From: DATBJJ01 sp963750915
GTDB lineage: Bacteria > Acidobacteriota > Vicinamibacteria > Vicinamibacterales > 2-12-FULL-66-21
Direction of reading: 5' to 3'
Length of the DNA: 64,000 nt
Assembly: GCA_963750915.1 (NCBI GenBank)
Contig: CAVVSF010000008.1
Location: 558,001 to 622,000 of the forward strand
How positions within the stretch are numbered: position 1 is the stretch's first letter; each line of letters begins with the position of its first letter. The notes below the pieces were generated by a model that was given only the letters and a program-made list of their open reading frames with translations, did no database searches and was not told the origin of the DNA. Shown in pieces: positions 36,092 to 46,745 of the stretch. A program made the translations under genes and the position numbers.

Positions 36092-37338
36092 CACTCGACT
36101 CCAAGATCGCGGGCGACGCGAACCGCCGAGACCAGCCCATCCTCGTGGAAGCCGTAGCGCCAGTAGGCGCCGCAGAAATGCGTGTGCCGAACCCCGCTCA
36201 CCTCGCGCCACCGCGACTGCGCCCGCACCGATTCGAGCGAGTATCGTGGATGGTGGTAGGTGTAGCGGCCGATCACGGCGTCCGGGGCGATTGCCTGGGC
36301 CGGATTCAGTGTGACGCAGTAGGTCGTCGGCCCCGGGATCCGCTGCAGCCGATTCAGATCGTAGGTGACGGTCGGCGCCGCATCCGCCTCCGCCCCGAGC
36401 CGGTAGTTCCAGGACGCGCGCGCCCGCGCCGCCGACGGCAGCAAGCTCGCGTCGGTGTGCAGCCAGACGTCGTTCGACGTCGTCGTGAACGGCGTGAGGA
36501 CGTCGCGCTCGATGGCGCTGGCGTCGGCGAGGAGCGGCAGCACGCGATTGCCGGCGCAGGCGAAGACCACCTCGTCGACCCGCTGCGGCGGCCGATCGGC
36601 GAAGGTCAGCGTCACGCCGGCGTCGTCGCGCAGGACCGAGCGCAGATGCGCGCCGAGGTGGACGGCCTCGCCGAGCGGCGCGGTCAACCGCGGGATGTAG
36701 CTGTGGCTGCCGCCGCGGACGACACGCCATGTCGGGTGCGCGCCGACCGCCAGCATGCCGTGGTTGTCCATGAACTGCACCAGGTTCCGCACCGGGAACC
36801 GATCGATCGAGGCGAGCGATGACGACCAGATCGCCGACGCCATCGGCGCGAGGTAGCGCGTGACGAACGCGTCACCGTAGCCCTCGGCGTGGAGATACTC
36901 CCCCACCGTCCAGTTCTCGGCGCCGGCGACGGCGAGGACCGCCGGCGCCCGGCGATTGAAGCGGAGGATGTCCCTCAGAAGGCCGTAGTGCCGCGCCGTC
37001 GTCAGGTTGCGTGCGCGCGCGAAGAAGCCACCGAGACCCCGGCTGCTGTACTCGAATCCCGACACCGGACAACTGACCGAGAAGGACATGTCTGAATCGA
37101 GCGTCTCGATGCCGATTTCCTGGAACAGCCGCACCAGGTTCGGGTAGGTCCGCTCGTTGTGGACCAGGAACCCGGTGTCGAGCGGAACGGGTCCGTCAGG
37201 GCCGTCGACGACGACGGTGTGCGTGTGGCCGCCGAGGCGCGGCGCCTGCTCGAAGAGCGAGACGCGATGGCGGCGGCTGAGCAGATATGCCGCCGCGAGC
37301 CCGGAGATGCCGCCGCCGATCACGGCCACGTGCTTCAC
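36088..37338 (-). CDS. FAD-dependent oxidoreductase, amine-oxidase fold
   Basis: The GTG start at 37338 overlaps the desaturase stop (GTGA). The 416-residue flavoprotein opens with the dinucleotide fold VAVIGGGISGLAAAYLLSRRHRVSLFEQ. It then has GGHTHTV, DTGFLVHNERTYPNL, and the WRVVRGGSHSYIPRLTAPLG and ACAGNRVLPLL regions, and closes with FCGAYWRYGFHEDGLVSAVRVA. It belongs to the NAD(P)/FAD protein group that accompanies DUF1365 and CFA synthase. In bacteria making furan fatty acids, flavin enzymes of this broad type desaturate methylated acyl chains; whether this one does is an inference. Confidence 0.87.
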   Translation of the reverse strand: MKHVAVIGGGISGLAAAYLLSRRHRVSLFEQAPRLGGHTHTVVVDGPDGPVPLDTGFLVHNERTYPNLVRLFQEIGIETLDSDMSFSVSCPVSGFEYSSRGLGGFFARARNLTTARHYGLLRDILRFNRRAPAVLAVAGAENWTVGEYLHAEGYGDAFVTRYLAPMASAIWSSSLASIDRFPVRNLVQFMDNHGMLAVGAHPTWRVVRGGSHSYIPRLTAPLGEAVHLGAHLRSVLRDDAGVTLTFADRPPQRVDEVVFACAGNRVLPLLADASAIERDVLTPFTTTSNDVWLHTDASLLPSAARARASWNYRLGAEADAAPTVTYDLNRLQRIPGPTTYCVTLNPAQAIAPDAVIGRYTYHHPRYSLESVRAQSRWREVSGVRHTHFCGAYWRYGFHEDGLVSAVRVARDLGVEW

Positions 37339-38150
37339 GCCGCGCGCCGTCCTTCCCCGACGACGAACGGCCGCAGGTCGCGGACGAGGCCGGCGCGCTC
37401 GAGCAGGCGGAGCGCCGCGTAGGTGAGGTCGATCTCCCACCAGCGATAACCCTGACGGCAGCTCGAACGGCAGTAGTGGTGGTTGTTGTGCCACCCTTCG
37501 CCGAACGTGACCAGCGCCAGGACGGGATTGTTGCGGCTGTCGTCAGCGGTCGCGAACGGTCGAGAGCCCCAGATGTGCGCGAGCGAGTTGATGGCGAACG
37601 TTGCGTGGTACAGCAGGACCGTGGCGACGAGGTACCCCCAGACGAACGCTGCGAACCCGCCGAGCAGCCAGACCGCGGCCGCAAACGCCAGCGTCGGCAC
37701 CGCGTGGTGACGATCCAGCCAGCGCAGCTCGGGAAACCTGGCGAAGTCCGCAACACGACGGTCGTCGTACGAGTCGTGCCGCGTCGACAGGATCCAGCCG
37801 ACGTGCGACCACCAGAAGCCCTCGCGCGGCGAGTGGACGTCCCCCGGCCGGTCGGACTGCTGATGATGGTGGCGATGGTGAGCCGCCCACCACAGCACGC
37901 CTTTCTGGCCCGACGTCTGCGCCAGCAGGGCCATCGCCAGCTGCGCCGCCCGGCCCATCTTGTACGAGCGGTGACTGAAGTAGCGATGGTAGCCGGCGGT
38001 CACACCGAACATCCGCACGCCGTAGCTTCCGGAGAGCCACCAGATGAGGGATCGGTCGAATGGGACGACGATGGCGAGCGCCAGCGCCGCGACGTGCAGC
38101 GCGACGAACGGTACCAACACCAACGCGTTGCCTCGGCGATTCCGGCCCAT
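37335..38150 (-). CDS. Acyl-CoA/acyl-lipid fatty acid desaturase
   Basis: The 271-residue integral-membrane di-iron desaturase has three histidine boxes: HRYFSHR, HHRHHHQ and HNNHH (in EGWHNNHHY). Hydrophobic segments sit before and between them (LVLVPFVALHVAALALAIVVPF; VWLLGGFAAFVWGYLVATVLLY). It introduces a double bond, probably delta-9, into acyl chains. ATG 38150 lies 6 bases after a plausible -10 box, so the messenger may be leaderless; ATG 38198 upstream is in frame but would overlap the promoter. It is the first gene of the leftward operon and supplies the unsaturated substrate that CFA-type enzymes need. Confidence 0.88.
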   Translation of the reverse strand: MGRNRRGNALVLVPFVALHVAALALAIVVPFDRSLIWWLSGSYGVRMFGVTAGYHRYFSHRSYKMGRAAQLAMALLAQTSGQKGVLWWAAHHRHHHQQSDRPGDVHSPREGFWWSHVGWILSTRHDSYDDRRVADFARFPELRWLDRHHAVPTLAFAAAVWLLGGFAAFVWGYLVATVLLYHATFAINSLAHIWGSRPFATADDSRNNPVLALVTFGEGWHNNHHYCRSSCRQGYRWWEIDLTYAALRLLERAGLVRDLRPFVVGEGRRAA

Positions 38151-38214
38151 GTCCGCATCTAACCGTACGACCTTGGCTCTTGTCAAACATCTGTCCATGA
38201 CATACGCTTGACAC
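38151..38214. promoter_or_regulatory. Divergent promoters and putative CarH/LitR operator
   Basis: For the leftward operon, TTGACA (38186-38181) and TTAGAT (38162-38157) are spaced 18 bp, 6 bases from the desaturase ATG. For the rightward operon, TTGTCA (38180-38185) is followed after 17 bp by the weak TACGCT (38203-38208), 6 bases from ATG 38215. The two -35 boxes overlap. Leftward, TGGACA and TTGACA repeat with an 11-bp period, similar to the nnTnnACAnnn repeats I recall for Thermus CarH. This assignment is inference from inspection. Confidence 0.5.
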
Positions 38215-38905
38215 ATGTCCGGGTCGCTACCGCCACTCGCCGTCGCCGTTATCGCCTGGGTCGTCGCGGCGACGATGATGGCCGGTCTCTGGGTCTGGCA
38301 TCGCCGGCTCGGCAACGTCGGCGTCGTCGACGTCGGCTGGACGCTGCCGGTCGTGGCCGCGTCGTTCGTCTTCGCGCTCCTCGGCACGGGCAGCGTCCCG
38401 CGGCGATCGCTAATCGCCGCGATGGTGGCGATATGGGGACTGCGGCTGGCGACGTACCTGCTGCGAGATCGGGTCCTCGGTCGACCCGAGGATCCGCGCT
38501 ACACCGACATGCGGGTCCGCGGCAGCTGGGCGGCCGGCGGCAACTTCTTCCCGTTCTTCCAGGCGCAGGCGCTGCTGGCCGTGTTCATGGCGCTGCCAGC
38601 GGCGCTGGCGTCGTTCAATCCCACTGCGGGCGTGGCGCTACTCGCGCCATCCCAACTACTTCTTCGAATGGGTGATCTGGATGGCCTTCGCGCTCTTTGC
38701 CAGTCGGTTGGGGTCAGACCATGGTCTGACCCCACTTGACTTCCTGCCGTGGCTGTGCCCCGCGCTGATGCTCTACTTGCTGTTTCGCGTCACCGGCATT
38801 CCGGCGACGGAGGCGCAGGCCGTGCGCAGCCGCGGTGACGACTACCGCCGCTATCAAGCCGTGACCAGCGCGTTCCTGCCCTGGTTGCCGCGGAGAACGC
38901 AATGA
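38215..38905 (+). CDS. DUF1295 membrane protein (steroid 5-alpha-reductase-like), frameshifted, with in-frame palindrome
   Basis: Membrane helices start at once (LAVAVIAWVVAATMMAGLWVW), then VDVGWTLPVVAASFVFALLG, YLLRDRVLGRPEDPRY and the C-terminal family core RYSRHPNYFFEWVIWMAFALFA and PALMLYLLFRVTGIPATE. A single frame change near 38632 joins the halves. The 24-bp REP palindrome at 38710-38733 is inside the coding region and adds GSDHGLTP where relatives have only a short loop. ATGA at the end overlaps the next gene. DUF1295 proteins commonly sit in these lipid-modification loci; a reductase role is predicted from fold only. Confidence 0.8.
38710..38733. repeat. REP-like palindrome inside the DUF1295 gene
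   Basis: It is an exact copy of the palindrome at 19266 and 19338. Its length of 24 bp is a multiple of three, so the reading frame passes through it. Confidence 0.9.
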
Positions 38906-39933
38906 TCGATCAACTGCTCGACCGCGATCTCCTGCCTGATGCCGTGTTGCGCCTGAGCATCAGGCAGATCGTCGCCGGCCGCCTTCGCGATGAGGAGGCC
39001 GGCGGCCTTGAACAGCAGTCGGCTCGGCTGCAGGCCCTGCTCGCGCGCCTGCGCCAGGAACCGATTGCGGTCTCGACCGACACCGCCAACGCGCAGCATT
39101 ACGAACTGCCGGTCGCGTTCTTCGAGCGCGTCCTCGGTCCGCGCCTCAAGTACAGCAGCGCCTGGTGGCCGACCGGCGTCGAGACGCTGGCCGAAGCGGA
39201 AGAACGAATGCTGGCGCTGACGACCGAGCGGGCCCGGATCGAAGATGGCCACGAGATCCTCGAACTCGGGTGCGGATGGGGATCGCTGACGCTGCACCTC
39301 GCGGCCCGCTTTCCGGCGAGCCGCATCGTCGCCCTGTCCAACTCCGCCTCGCAGCGCCAATACATCGTCGCCGAGGCGCGGGCCGCCGGGCTCGGCAATA
39401 TCGACGTCATCACCGCCGACATCAACCACTACACGACTCATCGTCGCTTCGACCGGATCGTCTCGGTCGAGATGCTCGAGCACGTGCGCAACCACGCCCG
39501 CCTCTTCTCCAGGCTCCGCCGCTGGCTGAAAGACGACGGGCGGTTCTTCGTTCACGTGTTCTCGCACCGTCAGTTCGCCTACCTGTTCGACGCCGATGGC
39601 GCCGCCGACTGGATGGCGCGGCACTTCTTCACCGGCGGAATGATGCCGAGCGACGACTTCTTCTTCCACCTGCAGCAGGATCTCACGGTCGACGAGCACT
39701 GGCGGATCGACGGCGGGCACTATCAGCGCACGGCGGAGGCGTGGCTGGCGAACTTCGACCGCAACCAGGCGGCGATCGAACGCATTCTCGCCGGCGTTTA
39801 TGGCGAGGCCCAGGTCCGGCGCTGGCGGGTGCGCTGGCGCGTCTTCTTCATGGCCTGCGCCGAGATGTTCGGCTGCCGCCAGGGGAACGAATGGGGCGTC
39901 TCGCACTACATGTTCCGGAGGCGTGAACTGTGA
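38902..39933 (+). CDS. SAM-dependent methyltransferase, CFA-synthase-like
   Basis: The 343-residue protein resembles the short CFA-synthase relatives without the N-terminal lipid-binding lobe of the classical enzyme. After a helical start it has NAQHYELPVAFFERVLGPRLKYSSAWWP, motif I ELGCGWGSLTLHLA, SNSASQRQYI, SVEMLEHVRNH and the C-terminal FFMACAEMFGCRQGNEWGVSHYMF. UfaM, the methyltransferase of furan-fatty-acid synthesis, belongs to this general group, so a role in adding a methyl branch to an unsaturated acyl chain is possible. It overlaps the DUF1295 stop (ATGA) and the DUF2177 start (GTGA). Confidence 0.85.
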   Translation: MIDQLLDRDLLPDAVLRLSIRQIVAGRLRDEEAGGLEQQSARLQALLARLRQEPIAVSTDTANAQHYELPVAFFERVLGPRLKYSSAWWPTGVETLAEAEERMLALTTERARIEDGHEILELGCGWGSLTLHLAARFPASRIVALSNSASQRQYIVAEARAAGLGNIDVITADINHYTTHRRFDRIVSVEMLEHVRNHARLFSRLRRWLKDDGRFFVHVFSHRQFAYLFDADGAADWMARHFFTGGMMPSDDFFFHLQQDLTVDEHWRIDGGHYQRTAEAWLANFDRNQAAIERILAGVYGEAQVRRWRVRWRVFFMACAEMFGCRQGNEWGVSHYMFRRREL

Positions 39934-40328
39934 AAGCGATGCACTTCGTGGTGGCGTTGGCGGCGCTGGCGATTCTCGACGGGTTGTGGCTCGGGGTCGT
40001 CATGCGCGACTTCTACCGCCGCAGCCTGTCGCACCTGGCGCGGATGGCCGACGGCGGTCTCGATCCGATCTGGCCAATTGCCGCGCTGGTCTACCCGACG
40101 CTGGCGCTCGGCCTCGCGCTCTTCGTGCTGCCGCGCTCGCGCGAGCCCCTGGACGCGCTGTTCTACGGCGCGGCCTTCGGCGCGATCACCTTCGCGGTCT
40201 ACGACCTCACCAATCATGCGACGCTGCGGGACTGGCACCCGACGATGACCGTGGTCGATATAGCATGGGGCGCGTTCTCGTGCGGCGTGGCGTCCTGGGC
40301 CGCCGCGGCCGTGACGCGTTCGACCTAG
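39930..40328 (+). CDS. DUF2177 membrane protein
   Basis: The 132-residue protein has about four membrane helices and the family hallmarks LDGLWLGVVMRDFY, YPTLALGLALFVLP, GAITFAVYDLTNHATLRDW and VVDIAWGAFSCGVASW. The GTG start overlaps the methyltransferase stop. DUF2177 proteins frequently accompany DUF1295, CFA-type methyltransferases and B12-dependent MerR regulators. No biochemical role is known. Confidence 0.87.
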   Translation: MKAMHFVVALAALAILDGLWLGVVMRDFYRRSLSHLARMADGGLDPIWPIAALVYPTLALGLALFVLPRSREPLDALFYGAAFGAITFAVYDLTNHATLRDWHPTMTVVDIAWGAFSCGVASWAAAAVTRST

Positions 40329-40331
40329 CCG

Positions 40332-41219
40332 ATGCCATCGTCATCGCCCCGCTATCCAATCCGGGCCGTCGCCCGCATGACCGGCCTCAGCGTCGACACG
40401 CTGCGGGCCTGGGAGCGCCGCTATGACGCGGTCAGGCCCGAACGCGACGGCCGCGGCCGGTCCTATACCGATTCACACGTCGCGCGCCTCAAGCAGCTGG
40501 CGGCGCTCGTCGCGCGCGGTCACGCGATTGGTTCGATCGCCTCGCTGCCGGGCGCGGCCCTCAAGCGCCTGCTCGACGGCGGCGATCGTCACCACGAGGC
40601 CACCGACAGCGCCAGCCGCATCGACCCGTCGCCGATCATGGATGCGCTCGAGCACTACGATCTAGAGGCAATCGAGACCACGCTCAACCGCTACGCCGCG
40701 GTGCTGCCGCCGCCGGACCTCGTCTTCTCGGTGCTGCTGCCGCTGCTCGGTGAGATCGGCCGGCGGTGGGAAACGCACCTGCTGCGGCCGTCACACGAGC
40801 ACATGGTGTCGGCGACCGTGCGCAGCGTTCTGGGCGGGCTCCTCCGCACCGTCGCCCGGCCCCAGGCTTCGCCCGTCATCGTATTCGCGACGCTCGCCGG
40901 CGAGCGCCACGAGCTCGGCCTGCTCTGCGCCGCACTCCTCGCCGCACATGCCGGTTACGGCGTCGTGTACCTCGGCGCCGACGTACCCGCGGCCGACATC
41001 CTTCACGCCGCCGAGACGACCGCAGCCCGCGCCGTCATCATCGGCGCGACGACGCCGGGCGCGACGCCGATGCCGGCCCTGCGAGCGCTTCTCCAGCTCC
41101 CCGCCAGCATCGATCTGTGGATCGGTGGCGAAGCGTCCGCGGCGATGCTCGCGGCGAGCCGGGGCCGCGCCCGCCACCTGGCCCGACTCGACGACGTCGT
41201 GCCAGCGTTGAAGGGTTAG
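40332..41219 (+). CDS. MerR-family regulator with cobalamin-binding domain (CarH/LitR type)
   Basis: The 295-residue regulator has an N-terminal MerR helix-turn-helix (YPIRAVARMTGLSVDTLRAWERRYDAV, residues about 7-75). A helical B12 cap follows, with RRWETHLLRPSHEHMVSATVR near 137-157, then a Rossmann B12 domain carrying the cobalamin-ligating ExHxxG motif as ERHELG (about 190-195) and VVYLGADVPAADIL. CarH and LitR use adenosylcobalamin to repress in the dark and release DNA when light breaks the Co-C bond. It starts 3 bases after the DUF2177 stop, so it is encoded in the operon it probably controls. Light sensing is inferred; some relatives respond to B12 only. Confidence 0.88.
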   Translation: MPSSSPRYPIRAVARMTGLSVDTLRAWERRYDAVRPERDGRGRSYTDSHVARLKQLAALVARGHAIGSIASLPGAALKRLLDGGDRHHEATDSASRIDPSPIMDALEHYDLEAIETTLNRYAAVLPPPDLVFSVLLPLLGEIGRRWETHLLRPSHEHMVSATVRSVLGGLLRTVARPQASPVIVFATLAGERHELGLLCAALLAAHAGYGVVYLGADVPAADILHAAETTAARAVIIGATTPGATPMPALRALLQLPASIDLWIGGEASAAMLAASRGRARHLARLDDVVPALKG

Positions 41220-41261
41220 GCCGGCTGAGCCAGAGCCCGACGACGACGCGTCGGCCAAGAG

Positions 41262-41370
41262 GGGCACGGAGGACACGACGGCCACCAAGCCTCTGGTGGT
41301 CGAACTGTTCGTACAACAAGCCCATTCACATCGTGTTCGTCGTGGTCTTGGTGGACGTCGTGCTCATCCG
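41262..41370. repeat. Imperfect inverted CACGACGNCCACCAAG repeat
   Basis: CACGGAGGACACGACGGCCACCAAG on the left is mirrored on the right by CTTGGTGGACGTCGTG plus flanks. It occupies the convergent gap between the MerR gene and the methyltransferase gene and may act as a bidirectional terminator. Related sequence occurs at 55997-56104. Confidence 0.6.
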
Positions 41371-42089
41371 TCTACCGTGACTTGCGCGCGCTGCCCGACC
41401 GGCGGCGACGCCGGCGACGCCAGCAGCAGCCGGTTCTTCGGGGTGATCGCCGGGGGAATCGCCTGCGTCCACACGCGGTAGCCCTCCTGCCGCAAGGCCG
41501 TGGCCCGCGTGACGTCGATCGCGAGCGCGGCATCGAGCCATCCCGTCAGGCCGCCGGTATCAGAGACGGCCGGATCGTGGCAGCACGGCAGGACCGCAAC
41601 CCGGGCCCTCGCGCGGACGGCACACTCGAGCACCCGGTCGGTCAGCGCGCCGCAGGCATGGCACGACACGATGACGTCTGTCCGCGTCAGCGACACGGCG
41701 TCGATCGACGTCGCCATCGGCGAAACGCGTCCCGCGAGCCGCGGCCACGCCGCCGTCAGCGCGTCGCGCACCAGCGCCATCGACTGTGGCACGGCGCGAT
41801 CGACGACGATCGCATCCGGCGACGAGTCGTCGAGCAGCAGCATGATCGCCGCGAGCAGCCCGTGACCGCCCGCCATGTCGACCACCCTCCCGCCGCGAAA
41901 CAGCCTTCGGGCCCGGCGCGCTACCTCCCAGGCCTCGTACAACTCTTTTCGCGGCAGGCAGCCGGCCTCGCACGCGGCGCGGCCGATGCGATCGAACAGC
42001 GTTTCGGATGGGAAGCGGCCGAGATCGTAGCTCGTGAGGCGGCCGCGCCCGGCCGGAGAGAAGCGCGAGCTGGAATCGGTCTCGGACAT
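41364..42089 (-). CDS. Methyltransferase-32-like protein
   Basis: The 241-residue cytosolic protein has the features of the Methyltransf_32 group: RRLFRGGRVVDMAGGHGLLAAIMLLL as motif I, DAIVVDRAVP as motif II, VIVSCHACGALTDRVLECAV, and the diagnostic VAVLPCCHD. Eukaryotic relatives include GSTCD and tRNA-modification proteins, but the bacterial target is unknown. The SAM-binding DMAGGHG differs slightly from the more usual DLCAGKG. It starts 31 bases after the DUF1501 stop on the same strand. Confidence 0.72.
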   Translation of the reverse strand: MSETDSSSRFSPAGRGRLTSYDLGRFPSETLFDRIGRAACEAGCLPRKELYEAWEVARRARRLFRGGRVVDMAGGHGLLAAIMLLLDDSSPDAIVVDRAVPQSMALVRDALTAAWPRLAGRVSPMATSIDAVSLTRTDVIVSCHACGALTDRVLECAVRARARVAVLPCCHDPAVSDTGGLTGWLDAALAIDVTRATALRQEGYRVWTQAIPPAITPKNRLLLASPASPPVGQRAQVTVDG

Positions 42090-42119
42090 GCGTTGCGATG
42101 CTGCGATCGCGGCCGACGT

Positions 42120-43585
<1,466 letters not shown>

Positions 43586-43588
43586 CGG

Positions 43589-46500
43589 TTACATGCGCGA
43601 AACGGCTTCGTCGAGGTTGAGGAGGACGTTCGCGACGATCGTCCAGGCGGCGCGCCCGGCGAGGTCGCCGGCGGCCCGGTCGCCCCCGGCACCAACGACG
43701 GCCGCGGCCGCCTCCGGCTGCGCCGCGTAGTGCGCGCGCTCGTCGTTGTAGAGCCGCACGAGGCGATCGATCTCGTCGGGCCGCGCCTCGCGCGTCAGCA
43801 CCAGCTTCACCGCGTAGCTGGCGCGTTCGGCGTCGGTGGCCAGACCCGGACGCGCCAGCACACGCTCCGCGAGCGCCCTCGCCGCCTCGAACGCCGCCGG
43901 ATCGTTCAGGAGTGTCAGCGCCTGGAGCGGCGTGTTGGTACGCACGCGCCGCACGGTGCAGAGCTCGCGGCTGGTGGCGTCGAACGTCATGAAGCTCGGA
44001 TACGGCGCCGTCCGCCGCCAGAACGTATAGAGGCTGCGGCGGTAGCGATCCGTCCCTTCGCTCGTCGTCCACTTGTCGCTGTTGTACGGCATGTTCCAGA
44101 TGCCGGGAGGCTGCAGTGGAAAGACGGAAGGCCCGCCGATCTCGGGGTTGAGCAGGCCGCTGGCGGCGAGGCCGACGTCGCGGACCGCCTCGGCGTCGAG
44201 GCGGTAGCGGGCGCCGCGCGCGAGCAGGCGGTTGTCGGGATCGCGATCCGCGAGCACTGCCGTCACCGAGGACGACTGCCGGTAGGTCGCCGACGTCACG
44301 ATCGTCCGCAGCAGCGCTTTCTGGCTCCACTTCCCCGCCACGAGCTCCGTCGCGAGCCAGTCGAGCAGCTCGGGATGCGACGGCAAGGCGCCCTGGGCGC
44401 CGAAGTCCTCGCTCGTCTCCACCAGACCGCGGCCGAAGATCTGCTCCCACAGGCGATTGACGGTGACGCGCGCGACGAGCGGATTCTTCTCGTCCACGAG
44501 CCACCGCGCCAGGCCGAGGCGATTCGCCGGCAGCTCGTCCCCCATCGTGTGCAGGACACCGGGCGTCCCGGCATAGACGCGCGGACCGCGCGCCGTGAAC
44601 GCGCCGCGCTCGCGCAGCTCGTACGACGGCCGCTCGAACGTCGGCCGCTCCTTCATCACCAGCGTCGAGGGAATCTTCAACGCCGCCAGCCGCTGCCGCG
44701 CCGCCGCGATCGCGTCACGCGTCGGCTTCAACGCGGTCGTCGTCGAGCGGTAGTAGCTGGCGAGCTCGTCGGCGTCCGCCTTCGATCGCGATGCCGCCGG
44801 CGTCAGCACGATCGCGCGCATCCGCGCCGGCACCTCGGCCGCGGCCAGCGGATCGAGCGCAGTGGTCGCGGCGACGCGGAAATGTCCGAGCCCCTGCCCG
44901 ATGGTGCCGTCGAGCTGATCGATGACCAGCGTCAGCCGCGAGCCGCCGCCGACGGGTTGTTCCGGGATCAGCACGGCACGCCGCGGCACCCGCGCGGTCT
45001 CGCGCATGGCGTTGATCGACCAGCCGCTGCCGGGACGGCGAACGCCGGCGGCCGGCGCGATCAGCTCCTCCGCCTTGAACGACCCCGCCGCGTCGTCGAC
45101 CTTGACGCTCCGGATGCGAATCGACGTTGCCGTGTCGCCTGTCGCCGACGGCGACTCGAGCCGGAGACCGGTGATGCGGAAGTGCCCGTAGGCGTCACGC
45201 CCGGGGCCTCCCCTCGGCAGCGACTGGTCCGGCAGCGCCTCGAGCCGCAGGCCGGTGATGCCGCCGACCGGTATCTCGAGCCGTCACCGTGTACGTCGTC
45301 TGCGCCGGGTTCTCGCCGGACGCCAGCACGGATCCATCGGCGTGCGGCGTGAGCGTGACGCCGCCGGTGGCCACGGCTGACGCGACGGTCAGCGGCGTCC
45401 ATCGCGTTTCCGCCTGCCGGATCCCCAGCTCCCAGCGCCCCTGCGCCGCGCGCAGCGCCGGCGTCGGCGTCTTGATCACGCTTTCGAGCCGCGCGATCTC
45501 GGATTCGATCTCCTTGCGCGCCTGCTCCTGCGCCGGCGTCGCGAGATCGAGCTGCGCCTCGGCGTAGCGCGTGCCGTCGCCGGCGACCCTGGTGTCGTAG
45601 GCGGTGTTGGCGAAGAACGCGAGCAGGCGGAAGTAGTCCTTCTGGGTGAACGGATCGTACTTGTGGTTGTGGCACTGGGCGCAGGCGAGCGTCGATCCGA
45701 GCCAGACCGTCGCCGTCGTGTTGACGCGATCGACGAGGACCTCGTAGAGCGACTCGTCCGGGTCGACGCCCCCTTCCTCGTTGGTCATCGCGTTGCGGTG
45801 AAACCCGCTGGCGATGCGCTGGCTGGTCGTCGCTTCGGGCAGCATGTCGCCGGCAATCTGCTCGACCGTGAACCGATCGAACGGCATGTCGCGATTGAGC
45901 GCGTCGATCACCCAGTCGCGGTACTTCCAGATCGAGCGGCGATTGTCTTTCTCGTGGCCGTTGGTGTCGGCATAGCGCGCGAGGTCGAGCCAGGGCCTGG
46001 CCCAGCGCTCGCCGAAATGCGGCGACGCCAGCAGGCGATCGACGGCGCGCTCGTAAGCGTCGGTTGTTGTGTCGGCGAGGAACGCGTCGAGCTCCTCCGG
46101 CGTCGGCGGCAGCCCGATCAAGTCCAGCGAGAGCCGCCGCAGCAGCGCCGGCCGCGCCGCCTCCGGCGAGGGCGAGAGCTTCTCGCGCTCGAGCCTGGCC
46201 AGGATGAACCGATCGATCGCGTTGCGCGGCCACTCGCCGCGGGCCACGTCAGGCGGCGCGGAACGGACCGGCCGGACGTATGACCAGTGCTCGTCGGTCG
46301 TCGTCGCCGTGGTCGTCGTCGCGGATGCGGGCATCACCGCCCCCTGGTCGATCCAGGCACGCAACAGGGCGATCGATGATTCCGGCAACGGGTCGGCGTC
46401 GAGCGGCATCAGGTCTTCGCCCGTGAGCCCGAGAATGCGCACCAGCATCAGGCTCTCGTCGCTCTTGCCGGGCGTGACGACCGGACCGGACAGCCCGCCC

Positions 46501-46712
46501 CTGGCGATGAGCGCCGGATCGTGGAGGCGGAGCCGGGCGCGCGCGCGTTTGGGCCCGTGGCATTCGACGCAGTGCTTCTGGAAGATCGGAACGACGTCGC
46601 GGGTGAAGTCGACCGCCGCCGGCGCCGCGGCCGGAAGCTGTTGAGCCCGGGCCCCGAATGCGACGGCAAACAGTCCGGCGAGCGCGACACCGAAAGCACG
46701 CGGACGCAGCAC
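43589..46712 (-). CDS. DUF1549/DUF1553 cytochrome-domain protein, one frameshift
   Basis: The exported protein (MLRPRAFGVALAGLFAVAFGARAQ) has a PSCyt1-type heme domain (DVVPIFQKHCVECHGPKRARA). DUF1549 follows (FILARLEREKLSPSPEA, LLRRLSLDLIGLPPTPEEL, and a second heme-like site CAQCHNHKYDPF). An insert carries a jelly-roll-like segment, and DUF1553 contains GLARWLVDEKNPLVARVTVNRLWEQIFGRGLVET and the NTPLQALTLLNDP motif. Reading changes frame near 45285, in the segment TYTVTARDxxRxxGLRLEAL. Corrected length is about 1040 residues, typical of the long subtype. Partner DUF1501 lies directly downstream. Role unknown. Confidence 0.84.
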
Positions 46713-46745
46713 AGGGTGATTCTAACCCCGGGGGCTCTCCATTGC

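Noticed and set aside
38208..38213. TTGACA as -35 box of the rightward operon
   Set aside because: A matching -10 would fall inside the DUF1295 coding region, so TTGTCA at 38180 is the better choice.
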